Assembly (NCBI RefSeq): GCF_964059115.1
Contig: NZ_OZ060408.1
Span: forward strand, 248,001 to 312,000
Length of the DNA: 64,000 nt
Reading direction: 5' to 3'
Source of the DNA: Buchnera aphidicola (Pemphigus immunis)
Lineage (GTDB): Bacteria > Pseudomonadota > Gammaproteobacteria > Enterobacterales > Enterobacteriaceae
Shown: piece by piece, positions 53,287-64,000 of the stretch
Position numbering within the stretch: the stretch's first letter is position 1
Layout: each line of letters opens with the position of its first letter
The notes under the pieces: generated by a model
Seen by the model: only the letters and a program-made list of their open reading frames with translations
The model's database searches: none
What the model was told of the DNA's origin: nothing
Made by a program: the position numbers and the translations under genes

Positions 53287-54276
53287 TTAAAATTGGTGTA
53301 TATGTACCCAAACTGGTCTTTTAGCTACAGATATTTTCCCCCTCTCTTGTAAATAGAAAGAATTATTTGATATTTCATATAATGTAATGCTATTTGAAAT
53401 TTCCCCTGCAACAACCAAGTATTGACCATTTGAACTAATAGCGAACGATCTTGGTTGTTTTTCTGTAGGTAAACTACTGATTTTTTTTAATTTATTATTA
53501 TTTTTATTAATTTCAAATATAAATAAAAGACTAGAAGAACGATCACATGCATATAAATAAGATCCAGAAGGATGTACATGAATATCAGAGGCCCAAGGTA
53601 CGTAGTTATCTTCTCTTTGTAATAAACTAACATTTTGAAGAAATATTATTGGTTTTTCATTTTCTCTTATTTCCCATACATCAATTGTACCGTTTAATTC
53701 GTTAATACTATAAATATATTTTTTTTTCGGATGAAAATCCATATGCCTAGGTCCAGAGTCTGAATGTGTTTTTAATACATATGATTTTCTATGTAACGGT
53801 AAATTTTTACATGTTAAATCATAAAGATAAATACAATTTTTTTTAAGAGCTGTGACATATAAAATTTTATTTTCAAAATCAGTATTACAATAATGACAAC
53901 CTTCAATATTATTAAATATTTGTATTGGCTCTTGAGGAATTCCTAATTTATTTATTGGACTGACACTAAGACATCCCTTACCATAAGAAGCACAAAATAA
54001 AAAACGTTTTTTTTTATCTATAGATAAATAATTCGGACTACCTGGAATAGGAGATTCTCCAATTTTTTCTAATGTACCATCATATTTAATACTATATGTA
54101 ATTACTTGAAATTTAGGTCGAATACCTACATAGAGGAGATTTTCAGACACAAAAATTGGTTGAACTTCTCCATTAACATTTAATGTTTGAATAATTTTTA
54201 AATTAAAATCTTTATTAATTTTTAATACTTGTATTTGATTATTTCCTGGAGCAGAAATATAAATAATGGTTTTCAT
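53287..54276 (-). CDS. pgl: 6-phosphogluconolactonase (YbhE type)
   Basis: Hydrolyses 6-phosphogluconolactone in the oxidative pentose phosphate pathway. Seven-bladed propeller family, 329 residues (331 in E. coli). Conserved SGPRHMDFHPKKKYIYSINELNGT-type stretch near the middle, WASDIHVHPSGSYLYACDRSS near 222, and QPRSFAISSNGQYLVVAGE near 275. It is the neighbour of the bio genes in E. coli too. Confidence 0.95.
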   Translation of the reverse strand: MKTIIYISAPGNNQIQVLKINKDFNLKIIQTLNVNGEVQPIFVSENLLYVGIRPKFQVITYSIKYDGTLEKIGESPIPGSPNYLSIDKKKRFLFCASYGKGCLSVSPINKLGIPQEPIQIFNNIEGCHYCNTDFENKILYVTALKKNCIYLYDLTCKNLPLHRKSYVLKTHSDSGPRHMDFHPKKKYIYSINELNGTIDVWEIRENEKPIIFLQNVSLLQREDNYVPWASDIHVHPSGSYLYACDRSSSLLFIFEINKNNNKLKKISSLPTEKQPRSFAISSNGQYLVVAGEISNSITLYEISNNSFYLQERGKISVAKRPVWVHIHQF

Positions 54277-54583
54277 AAATCCTCTATGTTTTATATTAAT
54301 TTAATATGATTTTTTCTATAATTTTATATGTCACCAATTAAATATATTTACATAAAATATAATTTATTATACTATATAAATCATATTTTATATGTTATAT
54401 AAAATAAAAATGTTATTAATTAACATTAATATTTTTTTAGAAAAGATGTTCATTAATTTAGTAATTAGTTTCATATATTGAACAATATTTTTTAATCATT
54501 CATTAAAATTTTTACTTTAACTTTGTGAAAATATGTTTTTGATATTTCTCAATTAGAAAAATATACCGATTTTATAAATAAAA
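54277..54583. other. Intergenic region, mfd to pgl
   Basis: About 307 bp of A/T-rich sequence between two minus-strand genes. No frame, RNA gene or distinct hairpin seen; a pgl promoter is expected. Confidence 0.5.
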
Positions 54584-57500
54584 TTATTTAATTAAATCCA
54601 ATTTTTCTATAAAATTCAATATCCATTTTATTCTAAGATAACAGGAATGAAATTTATATTTAAATATCAAACGATAAGGTTTTTCAAATTTCCACTGTTT
54701 TAATTCTTTTTCTAATATTTTCAATAAAAATACAGTGTCAATTATATTTTTCTCGAAAAAACAGATAATACTTTTTGTTTTATTAGATTCAACACGTTGA
54801 ATTCCTATTTTTTTTGCTATTAATTTGATTTTGGATAAAATAACTAAATTTTTTGTTTCATGAGGAATAGATCCGAATTTATGTTCTAATTCATGTTCTA
54901 TATCTATTAATTCTTGTATATTTTTTACTACTGCCATTTTTTTATAATAAGAAAGCCGAAAATTGATGTTAGAAATATATTCAGCAGGAATTAATGCTGA
55001 AATATGCAATTCTACTTCAGGTTGATTTTTTATAGTATCTTCTAACGATAATTGTTTTTTATTTTTTATATTTTTTACAGCATGTTGTAACAATTCTGTA
55101 TACAAAGAAAAACCAATATTTTTAACATGTCCACTTTGATCATCACCTAATATTTCTCCAACTCCTCTGATATCAAGATCTTGCATAGCTAACGTCAAAC
55201 CTGAACCAAAATCTTTAAGAGAAATGATTGCATCAAGTCTTTTTTTTGCATCTAATGTAATTTTTTTAAAATCAGATATTAAAAACCACGCATATGCTTG
55301 ATAACAGGATCTACCAACTCTACCTCTTAATTGATGTAATTGAGCTAGACCAAAACAATCTGCTTGTTCTATAATGATAGTATTTGCGTTAGGGATATCG
55401 ATACCTGTTTCAATAATAGTTGTACATACTAATACATTTATTTTTTTTTGAAAAAAATCGTTCATAATTTTTTTTAAATCATGAATACACATTTGACCAT
55501 GTGCAACAGCTACATTTGCTTCTGGAACTAATTTTATAATTTTTTTAGCTTTAATATCAATTTTTTTTACTTCATTAAAAACATAAAAAACTTGTCCTCC
55601 TCTTAATATTTCTCTAAAAATTGCTTCTTTTACAAGAGAATCTTCATATTCTCGTACAAAAGTTTTTACAGTCAATCTTTTATCTGGTGGAGTTGTGATA
55701 ACCGACATATCTCGAATTCCACTAATAGCCATATTTAATGTACGAGGTATAGGTGTAGCAGTTAATGTTAATATATCTATATTTGAACACATAGCTTTAA
55801 TTTTTTCTTTATCTCTAACTCCAAATCTATGTTCTTCATCTACAATTAATAAACCTAAGTTTTTTAACTTAATTTTTTTAAATAAAATTATATGAGTACC
55901 AATCAAAATATTTATCTTGCCATTTTGTGCATCTCTTATACCAAGAGATAATGTTTTAGGATCACAAAATCTAGATAACATTATAATATTGTAAGAAAAA
56001 TTAAAAAAACGTTCTTTAAAATTATTAAAATGTTGTTGAGCTAAAAGTGTAGTAGGTACTAGTACTACTACTTGTTTATTATTGCAAACTGCTAAAAAAG
56101 CAGCTCTCATCGCCACTTCTGTTTTACCAAATCCAACGTCTCCACAAACTAATCTATCCATAGGTACTGGTTTGCTCATATCGTATAAAACAGAATTTAT
56201 TACTTGTTTTTGATCTGAAGTAATCGTAAATGGAAAATCATTACAAAAAAGATCATATAGTTCTATATTTATTTTAAAAGAAAAACCTTTTTTAGCTTTT
56301 CTATTTGCATATACATCTAATAACATGGCAGCAGTATCATTTATTTTTTTTATAGCTTTACTTTTTACTTTATTCCAATTATCAGCACCTAATTTATGTA
56401 AAGTAACATTTTTTTCTGAAAAACCAGTATATCGGCTGATCAAATGTAAATAAGCAACCGGTACATATAACTTTACTTTTTCAGCATATTCTAATATTAC
56501 ATATTCACCTTGAACACCTGCATGTTCTATGGTTTTTAATCCTTTATATCTGCCAATACCATGTTCAAAATGTACTATTATTTGGTTTATTTTCAAATCA
56601 GATAAATTATTTATCGTAATATCTAGATGGTTTTTTTTATCTAAATCTTGATTATTATCAATTTGATAATTTACTTTAATATCATTTTCAGAAATAAACG
56701 CTATATTTCTATCTTCATCAATAAATCCACGATCATAAAAATTAATTACACCGAAATATTTTTTTTTATTTTTTAAACATTTTATTTTTTTTAGTATATT
56801 TAAAGTATTTATTTTTCTTATATTGATGTTAAAAATTATTAATAATTCTGATAATTTTTGTAAATTAGATTTATTTTTTGTAAAAAAAATAATGGAACCT
56901 AAAAATGATTTTAAAAAATTAGCTAATTTTTTGTAATTTTTTTTATTATTATCTACGGAAATAGAAATATCAGGTAAACAATAATATTTTAAATTAGTAC
57001 TATGAATATTTTTCGATATTATTTTTTTTTTAAATTTAATTTGTGGCCATTTTTTTAAATTAAGAAAAAAAAAATCTGAATCTATCCAAAGCTTATTAGG
57101 TTGAATTAATAACCGTTCTTTATTTTTATAAAAGTGAAAATATCTTTTTTTGATTTTTTTCCAAAAAAATAGGATATATTTCTTTATATTTTCCGAATAA
57201 AGTATTAACGTATGTTTAGGTAAATAATCAAAAATTGTTTCTAATTTATCTTTAAAAAAAAATGGTTGCCAATATTCGATTCCTAAAGAAAAGAAACCTT
57301 GTTTAACCTGTTGAAAAATAACATCTTTTTTTGGATCAGTATGGAAATTTTTTTTCCAATGGTAAAAAAACAAATTTTTTCCATTTTGATTTATCGGAAA
57401 TTCATGAGCAGGCATAAATGTTATTGATTTTATATTCTTTATTAATTCTCTTGTATTAATATCAAAACTATTAATAGAAAAAATTTTATTATTTAAAAAA

Positions 57501-58048
57501 CATAATCTATATGGTAAATTATTTCCTATAAAAAAACATTCTATAACATTATTTATAGCAGAAAATTCACCATATTGTATTACTTGATTAACTAATGTAT
57601 ATCCTTTATCTTTTAACATATTTATTAACATATTATATGATATATGCATATTTTTTTTTATTACTGATACTTCGTTACTTAAATATTTATGAGGACAGAC
57701 TTTTTGTAAAAATGCATTTATAGAGATAATTAATAATGTTTTTTGTAACTTAGGTAATTTGTATAAAAGAGAAAGTCTAGAAGAAATAATATCTCGATTG
57801 GGAGAAAAAATATCAAATGGTAAAGTTTCCCAATCAAAAAAAATATGAATCTTTCTTTTTGTAAATGATTGTATTTCTTTTTTTAATTTTAGTGATTCTT
57901 GTACATTTTTTGTAATTAATACTACTAAATCATCTGAACATTCAATAATTTTAGCAGATTCAAAAGAAATTGCCGATTTAGTTAATTGACCCAATATCTT
58001 TTTTTCTCCAGCTTTTTTCGGTAATGAATACATAATATGTTCCGACAT
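54584..58048 (-). CDS. mfd: Transcription-repair coupling factor Mfd
   Basis: ATP-driven translocase that removes stalled RNA polymerase and recruits UvrA. 1154 residues (1148 in E. coli). UvrB-like N-terminal region with DWETLPFDIFSPNRDIISSR, strongly diverged Lys-rich middle (about 300-480), RNA-polymerase-interacting domain (HFEHGIGRYKGL, about 490), then the helicase core with DRLVCGDVGFGKTEVAMRAA (Walker A), VDEEHRFG (Walker B), LTATPIPRTLNMA and QLRGRVGRS. The translocase part is well kept and the N-terminal third is much less conserved. Confidence 0.97.
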   Translation of the reverse strand: MSEHIMYSLPKKAGEKKILGQLTKSAISFESAKIIECSDDLVVLITKNVQESLKLKKEIQSFTKRKIHIFFDWETLPFDIFSPNRDIISSRLSLLYKLPKLQKTLLIISINAFLQKVCPHKYLSNEVSVIKKNMHISYNMLINMLKDKGYTLVNQVIQYGEFSAINNVIECFFIGNNLPYRLCFLNNKIFSINSFDINTRELIKNIKSITFMPAHEFPINQNGKNLFFYHWKKNFHTDPKKDVIFQQVKQGFFSLGIEYWQPFFFKDKLETIFDYLPKHTLILYSENIKKYILFFWKKIKKRYFHFYKNKERLLIQPNKLWIDSDFFFLNLKKWPQIKFKKKIISKNIHSTNLKYYCLPDISISVDNNKKNYKKLANFLKSFLGSIIFFTKNKSNLQKLSELLIIFNINIRKINTLNILKKIKCLKNKKKYFGVINFYDRGFIDEDRNIAFISENDIKVNYQIDNNQDLDKKNHLDITINNLSDLKINQIIVHFEHGIGRYKGLKTIEHAGVQGEYVILEYAEKVKLYVPVAYLHLISRYTGFSEKNVTLHKLGADNWNKVKSKAIKKINDTAAMLLDVYANRKAKKGFSFKINIELYDLFCNDFPFTITSDQKQVINSVLYDMSKPVPMDRLVCGDVGFGKTEVAMRAAFLAVCNNKQVVVLVPTTLLAQQHFNNFKERFFNFSYNIIMLSRFCDPKTLSLGIRDAQNGKINILIGTHIILFKKIKLKNLGLLIVDEEHRFGVRDKEKIKAMCSNIDILTLTATPIPRTLNMAISGIRDMSVITTPPDKRLTVKTFVREYEDSLVKEAIFREILRGGQVFYVFNEVKKIDIKAKKIIKLVPEANVAVAHGQMCIHDLKKIMNDFFQKKINVLVCTTIIETGIDIPNANTIIIEQADCFGLAQLHQLRGRVGRSCYQAYAWFLISDFKKITLDAKKRLDAIISLKDFGSGLTLAMQDLDIRGVGEILGDDQSGHVKNIGFSLYTELLQHAVKNIKNKKQLSLEDTIKNQPEVELHISALIPAEYISNINFRLSYYKKMAVVKNIQELIDIEHELEHKFGSIPHETKNLVILSKIKLIAKKIGIQRVESNKTKSIICFFEKNIIDTVFLLKILEKELKQWKFEKPYRLIFKYKFHSCYLRIKWILNFIEKLDLIK

Positions 58049-59647
<1,599 letters not shown>

Positions 59648-59666
59648 TAACTAAGATTAATATCAC

Positions 59667-59703
59667 ATTAAAAAAAATAAAATTAATTTTTATTTTTTTT
59701 AAT
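59667..59703. terminator. Bidirectional terminator between gapA and fldA
   Basis: A perfect 16-bp A/T stem (59667-59682 with 59688-59703) and a 5-nt loop. The two arms contain runs of eight A and eight T, so in either direction a hairpin is followed by a U-rich arm. It begins 20 nt after the gapA stop and lies before the convergent end of fldA. Confidence 0.6.
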
Positions 59704-59763
59704 GTCTTTTAAAATAATATGCAAAATGATAAATTTTATTTTATTTTTTAATAATATTACTTA

Positions 59764-60285
59764 TTAAATATTATAGAATGATAATTCACTATATAGTTGT
59801 TTAATCCACATTTTTACTCTTTTTTCACTTTTTTCTGGTTGTCTATCTTCATCTATAATCATACCATAAAAATTATTAGCATCTTTTAAAGCTTTAGAAG
59901 ATTCAAATTTATATTCTTTTTTTGGCCATGTTCCTATTACTTTTGCTCCTCTTTTGCTTACAATATTATAAATTATACCTATTGCATCGCAAAAATATTC
60001 TGAATAATCTTCTTGATCTCCACATCCAAATAAAGCAACTACTTTTTTCCCAAAATTAATTTCTTTTAAAATAGGCATAAAATTATCCCAATCACATTGT
60101 ATTTCACCATAATACCATGTTGGTATCCCAAAAATTAAAATATCAAAAAATTCTATGTCTGATTTTTTAGTTTCAGAAATATCATAAATTTGAGCATTTT
60201 TTAAACCTATATATTTGTGAATTAATTTTGCAATTTTTTCTGTATTACCAGTATCACTTCCAAAAAATATGCCAATTGGTTTCAT
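59764..60285 (-). CDS. fldA: Flavodoxin I
   Basis: FMN electron carrier, the likely reductant for radical-SAM enzymes such as LipA, BioB and RlmN encoded nearby. About 173 residues (176 in E. coli). FMN phosphate loop [13 protein letters not shown] near residues 6-18, and flavin-stacking loops GIPTWYYGE and [16 protein letters not shown]. The ATG at 60285 gives [14 protein letters not shown]; the frame extends four codons further to a TTG. Confidence 0.96.
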   Translation of the reverse strand: MKPIGIFFGSDTGNTEKIAKLIHKYIGLKNAQIYDISETKKSDIEFFDILIFGIPTWYYGEIQCDWDNFMPILKEINFGKKVVALFGCGDQEDYSEYFCDAIGIIYNIVSKRGAKVIGTWPKKEYKFESSKALKDANNFYGMIIDEDRQPEKSEKRVKMWIKQLYSELSFYNI

Positions 60286-60728
60286 TTTTTTACCCAAAAA
60301 ATAATTAATTTTTTTAACAAAAAATAATTATTAACATAACGATATATACCTAATAAATGTTTAATTTTTTAAAATTAACAGATAAAGAAAGTCTTTTATT
60401 AGATAACAATATTTATAAAATAAATTATGTATATCAAAATTTTATTATGATTTCAATAAATATTAATATATGTAAAATATAATTAAATTTTTATTATCAA
60501 TAATATATAATATATTATTGAATTTCAAAAAACTGACATCTATATATTTTTTATAATAATTACATGTATTTCAATAATAAAATAAACATAAAAATAAAGA
60601 ATTAGAAATATATTTTAACTAAAAATTCGATATCAAATACAATTTCTAATGTATATTAATATCTTTATATATTTTAAAATATATACAATAATAGATTTTC
60701 AATACATATAAAATGTTAAGGAATAAAA
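60286..60728. other. Divergent intergenic region, fldA / phrB
   Basis: About 440 bp of A/T-rich sequence with the promoters of both genes expected. It contains a perfect 12-bp inverted repeat around a single central A at 60497-60521 and a wider-spaced 9-bp one (ATTAGAAAT near 60602, ATTTCTAAT near 60641). No coding frame was seen. Confidence 0.5.
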
Positions 60729-62150
60729 ATGAATGTACATCTTATGTGGTTTCGTAATGATTTACGAATCCATGATAATACAGCATTGTACTCTGCTTGT
60801 AAAAATACGAAAGCAAATGTGTTATCTATTTTTATTGCTACTCCTAAACAGTGGGAATCCCACTTAATGTCTTTTAAAAAATCTGAATATATTTATAAAA
60901 ATTTATTAATTTTAAAAAAAAATATTATGCAATTAGGAATTCCTTTATATTTTTACGAATCTGAAGATTTTTTAACGTCAATTAAATTTTTAATCATATT
61001 TTGTAAAAAACATAAAGTAAATGCTATTTTTTATAATTATCAATATGAATTTAATGAAAGAAAAAGAGACTATCTTATAAAAAAAATGCTTAAAAAAGAA
61101 AATATTTCTACTTATGCTTTCCATGATGAAATATTATTTTCTCCTGATAAAATACATAAAAAAAATGGACAACCTTATAACATTTTTTCTTCCTTTAAAA
61201 AAAATATTATTAAAAAAATACAAGAACAAGTACCACTATCTTTTCCTATACCAAATATAAGAATATGTTCAAAAATGGAAAAAAACGTTATAAAATTTAC
61301 TTATCCTCGTGAAAAAATTGATGAACGTTTATTTCCTATTGGAGAAAAATGTGCTTTAAATAATTTATTATTTTTTATAAATAAAAAAATAATAAATTAT
61401 AATTCAGAACACCATTCCCCTAATTTAAATTCTACTAGTTTCTTATCCGCAAGTTTTTCAATAGGAATTTTATCTTTTCGTCAATGTATAACATTACTTT
61501 TAAAAAAAAAAAATTATGAACTAAAAACAATAGATCAATGTTTATGGTTAAATGAGTTAATATGGCGAGAGTTTTACAAATATTTATTAATTAGATATCC
61601 AGAAATAAGTCAAAATAAAGCACTATCTCATTTAGATAATAAAATATTATGGAATAACAACAAAGAACATTTAAATGCTTGGCAAAAAGGGAAAACTGGA
61701 TATCCCATTGTTGATGCTGGTATGAGACAATTAAATAAATTAGGATGGATGCATAATCGTATTAGAATGATTACTGCAAGTTTTTTAGTAAAAGATCTTT
61801 TAATAAATTGGAAAGAAGGAGAAAAATATTTTATATCAAAATTAATTGATGGAGATCTAGCTATAAATAACGGAAATTGGCAATGGATAGCTTCTATTGG
61901 AATTAATAGTAATCCATATTTTAAAATATTTAATCCCATAAATCAAGCAAAAAAATTCGATAAAGAAGGAATTTTTGTCAAAACATATCTTCCTGAATTA
62001 CGTTCAATTCCAAATTCAGATATTTTTACTCCCCATTTATGGTCTCAAAGAACAGGAAATAAAATTAATTATCCTATTCCAATAGTTAATCATGAAAAAA
62101 CTAAAAAAAACGTTATTTCTGTTTTTAAACTAGCCAAATCTTTACTTTAA
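60729..62150 (+). CDS. phrB: Deoxyribodipyrimidine photolyase
   Basis: Light-driven repair of cyclobutane pyrimidine dimers with FAD and folate chromophores. 473 residues (472 in E. coli). N-terminal LMWFRNDLRIHDNTAL, and FAD-binding region with LNELIWREFYKYLL, TGYPIVDAGMRQL, GWMHNRIRMITASFLVKDLL and DGDLAINNGNWQWIAS including the conserved tryptophans. An intact run of 12 A occurs at 61502-61513. AAGGA precedes the ATG. Confidence 0.97.
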   Translation: MNVHLMWFRNDLRIHDNTALYSACKNTKANVLSIFIATPKQWESHLMSFKKSEYIYKNLLILKKNIMQLGIPLYFYESEDFLTSIKFLIIFCKKHKVNAIFYNYQYEFNERKRDYLIKKMLKKENISTYAFHDEILFSPDKIHKKNGQPYNIFSSFKKNIIKKIQEQVPLSFPIPNIRICSKMEKNVIKFTYPREKIDERLFPIGEKCALNNLLFFINKKIINYNSEHHSPNLNSTSFLSASFSIGILSFRQCITLLLKKKNYELKTIDQCLWLNELIWREFYKYLLIRYPEISQNKALSHLDNKILWNNNKEHLNAWQKGKTGYPIVDAGMRQLNKLGWMHNRIRMITASFLVKDLLINWKEGEKYFISKLIDGDLAINNGNWQWIASIGINSNPYFKIFNPINQAKKFDKEGIFVKTYLPELRSIPNSDIFTPHLWSQRTGNKINYPIPIVNHEKTKKNVISVFKLAKSLL

Positions 62151-62165
62151 AAAAGTGATTTATAA

Positions 62166-62909
62166 ATGAATAATTTTAATTTAGAAAAAATAATTAATAA
62201 AAAATTAAACGCACATATGTTTCAAGATTACGCTCCAAATGGATTACAAATAGAAGGATTAAAAAATATAAAAAAAATAGTTACTGGTGTTAGTGCATGT
62301 CAAGATTTATTAGATCAAGCAGTAAAATTAAATGCTACTGCGATTATTGTGCATCATGGTTATTTTTGGAATAACACAGAAAAAATTATTAAAAATATGC
62401 AAAGAAAAAGATTAAAAACTATTATCAGTAATAACATTAATTTGTATAGTTGGCATCTACCATTAGATGCACATACAGAATTAGGAAATAATGCACATAT
62501 AGCAAAAAAATTAAATATTAAAATTCAAGGATATCTTTTGCCATTAGTTCCATGGGGAACATTTGATAATGGTATATCAGGAGAAGAATTATCTAGTATT
62601 ATCAAGAAAAAATATAATCGTACCCCTTTCTATGAAAAGCCAAAATATAATTCTAAAATTTTTAAAATAGCTTGGTGTAGTGGAAAAGGACAAAATTTTA
62701 TAAATAAAATTGATCTTTATAATTTAGATGCATTTTTAACCGGAGAAGTATCTGAAGAAACAATTTATGTTGCTAGAGAAAATTCTTTGCACTTTTTCTC
62801 AATAGGTCATCATGCTAGTGAAAGAGATGGAATTATAGCACTTGGCAATTGGTTAAAAGATAATTATGATCTTGATATAACATTTATTGATACCAATAAT
62901 CCTATTTAA
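62166..62909 (+). CDS. ybgI: Nif3-like dinuclear metal centre protein YbgI
   Basis: 247 residues (247 in E. coli), hexameric toroid family with a di-metal site; the enzymatic role is not settled. Start with FQDYAPNGLQIEGL, metal-binding HHGYFW near residue 63, LPLDAH near 97 and the C-terminal GHHASERDGI. It begins 15 bp after phrB, so is probably in the same transcript, the same order as in E. coli. Confidence 0.95.
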   Translation: MNNFNLEKIINKKLNAHMFQDYAPNGLQIEGLKNIKKIVTGVSACQDLLDQAVKLNATAIIVHHGYFWNNTEKIIKNMQRKRLKTIISNNINLYSWHLPLDAHTELGNNAHIAKKLNIKIQGYLLPLVPWGTFDNGISGEELSSIIKKKYNRTPFYEKPKYNSKIFKIAWCSGKGQNFINKIDLYNLDAFLTGEVSEETIYVARENSLHFFSIGHHASERDGIIALGNWLKDNYDLDITFIDTNNPI

Positions 62910-63020
62910 TTTTTAACTGTTATATAATTAAAAACATATTACTTAATATAAAAAATAATTTTATTATATTTTTATAATGTAAATAAAAATTTTATAAAAA
63001 CGAAATTTTAAGAGAATATT

Positions 63021-64000
63021 ATGAAAGATACGAAGATAACATCTTGGCTAAACTCTTCTTATTTATCTGGAGATAATCAAACTTATATTCAAAGTTTATA
63101 TGATACATTTTTAGTAAACCCTAATTCTGTTGAAAAAGAATGGAGAATATTTTTTTCTAAAATATATAACGAAGAACTAAAAAAAGAACAACTGTCTAAA
63201 AAAAAATATCATATTAACACCACAGATCCATATGCCACTATTTTAAAAAAATATAAAATATCACAATTAGTTGATGCTTTTCGTAAAGATGGCCATAAAA
63301 ATGCTCGTTTAGATCCTTTAAATCTATATCAAAAACAAACTATACCTAATTTAAATTTAAATTATTATAATTTATCAGAAACAGATTTATGTATTGATAA
63401 CAATGTAAATTTTTTTGAAAAAAATAATCAATTAAGTTCTACTACTGATTTATATCAAAATCTAAAAAAAATTTATTGTAATTCGATAGGTTTTGAATAT
63501 ATGCATATAGAAGATAATAAAGAAAAAATATGGATTCAAAATTACATAGAACGTTTTGTAAAAGAACACTTTTTAAATAAAGAAGAAAAAAGAAAAATAT
63601 TAAAAAAATTGATATATGCAGAAGAATTAGAAATATTTCTTTCTAAAAAGTTTCCAGGTGCCAAAAGATTTTCTTTAGAAGGTTCTGAAACATTAATTCC
63701 TATGCTACATGAAATTATCAATTATTCAGGATCTCTACAAGTATCTGATATACTATTTGGGATGGCTCATAGAGGAAGATTAAATGTATTAATTAATGTT
63801 TTTGGAAAAAAAGAAAGAAATTTATTTAATGAATTTTCTAATTCTTATCAAGACCACTTTAAAAGCGGAGATGTAAAATACCATTTAGGGTATCACTCAA
63901 AAATAAAATATAATGATAAATTTATAAATTTGATTTTAAAATGTAATCCTTCTCATTTAGAAATAATTAATCCAGTTGTAATGGGTTGTTCCCGAGCTTA
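63021..64000 (+). CDS. sucA: 2-oxoglutarate dehydrogenase E1 component (partial, runs off the window)
   Basis: Thiamine-diphosphate decarboxylase of the 2-oxoglutarate dehydrogenase complex. The first 326 codons are present and open to the end of the window. Start SWLNSSYLSGDNQTYIQSLY, YKISQLVDAFRKDGHKNARL, KRFSLEGSETLIPML, FGMAHRGRLNVLINVFGK, and CNPSHLEIINPVVMG at the end are all typical SucA. AAGAGA lies about 6 nt before the ATG. The enzyme needs lipoylated SucB, consistent with lipA and lipB in this window. Confidence 0.97.
   Translation, partial: MKDTKITSWLNSSYLSGDNQTYIQSLYDTFLVNPNSVEKEWRIFFSKIYNEELKKEQLSKKKYHINTTDPYATILKKYKISQLVDAFRKDGHKNARLDPLNLYQKQTIPNLNLNYYNLSETDLCIDNNVNFFEKNNQLSSTTDLYQNLKKIYCNSIGFEYMHIEDNKEKIWIQNYIERFVKEHFLNKEEKRKILKKLIYAEELEIFLSKKFPGAKRFSLEGSETLIPMLHEIINYSGSLQVSDILFGMAHRGRLNVLINVFGKKERNLFNEFSNSYQDHFKSGDVKYHLGYHSKIKYNDKFINLILKCNPSHLEIINPVVMGCSRA

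Overview
The window is a contiguous piece of the chromosome of a Buchnera aphidicola-type aphid endosymbiont (reduced gammaproteobacterial genome). The evidence is a very AT-rich base composition, short intergenic spaces punctuated by long A/T-only deserts, enterobacterial proteins with strong Lys/Asn/Ile bias, a solitary 16S rRNA gene with tRNA-Ile and tRNA-Ala but no 23S or 5S downstream, the flagellar export genes flhB-flhA, tryptophan genes trpDC(F)BA without trpE/trpG, and the last three biotin genes. I see no insertion sequence, prophage, CRISPR array, toxin system or unrecognised gene cluster. Essentially every protein has a recognisable E. coli counterpart.

Layout. 1-5.3 kb: flhBA, then convergent argS. 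5.5-9.7 kb: promoter, boxA and RNase III stem around the 16S gene, tRNA-Ile(GAT), tRNA-Ala(TGC), then gloB, rnhA/dnaQ (divergent) and tRNA-Asp(GTC). 10-19.3 kb: gpt, grpE, rnfH/smpB, tadA, acpS, then the lepA-lepB-rnc-era operon and divergent mnmA. 19.3-32.6 kb: hflD, purB, fabI, rnb, ychE, lipB-lipA, pyrF, ribA, hns, cls. 32.7-38.9 kb: a minus-strand block trpD-trpC(F)-trpB-trpA followed by yciC-yciB-yciA. 39-47.8 kb: a DMT transporter, rluB (frameshifted in an A11 run), sohB, suhB, rlmN, hisS, separated by two deserts of about 1 kb. 48-53.3 kb: glyA, bioD, bioB/bioA. 53.3-64 kb: pgl, mfd, gapA, fldA, phrB, ybgI and the first 326 codons of sucA, which runs off the window.

Function. The set is dominated by translation and RNA maturation (argS, hisS, 16S, tRNAs, lepA, era, rnc, mnmA, tadA, rlmN, rluB, smpB, rnb), host-provisioning biosynthesis (trpABCD, ribA, bioABD), central metabolism (gapA, pgl, sucA, glyA), lipoate/biotin cofactor supply for 2-oxoacid dehydrogenases (lipA, lipB, sucA), and membrane and secretion functions (lepB, cls, flhBA).

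Most notable observations: SuhB keeps its fold but has lost three of the four metal-ligand positions checked (E67, D84, D212), while a boxA antitermination element stands before the 16S gene. rluB is interrupted by one extra A in a homopolymer. FlhB carries NPIH instead of the NPTH self-cleavage motif. The gloB stop codon lies inside tRNA-Ala. A perfect 17-bp inverted repeat sits in the bioD-bioB desert. Several long deserts lie where E. coli has ispG, topA or lolCDE. Identifications are by pattern recognition and remembered family sequences, with no database search.
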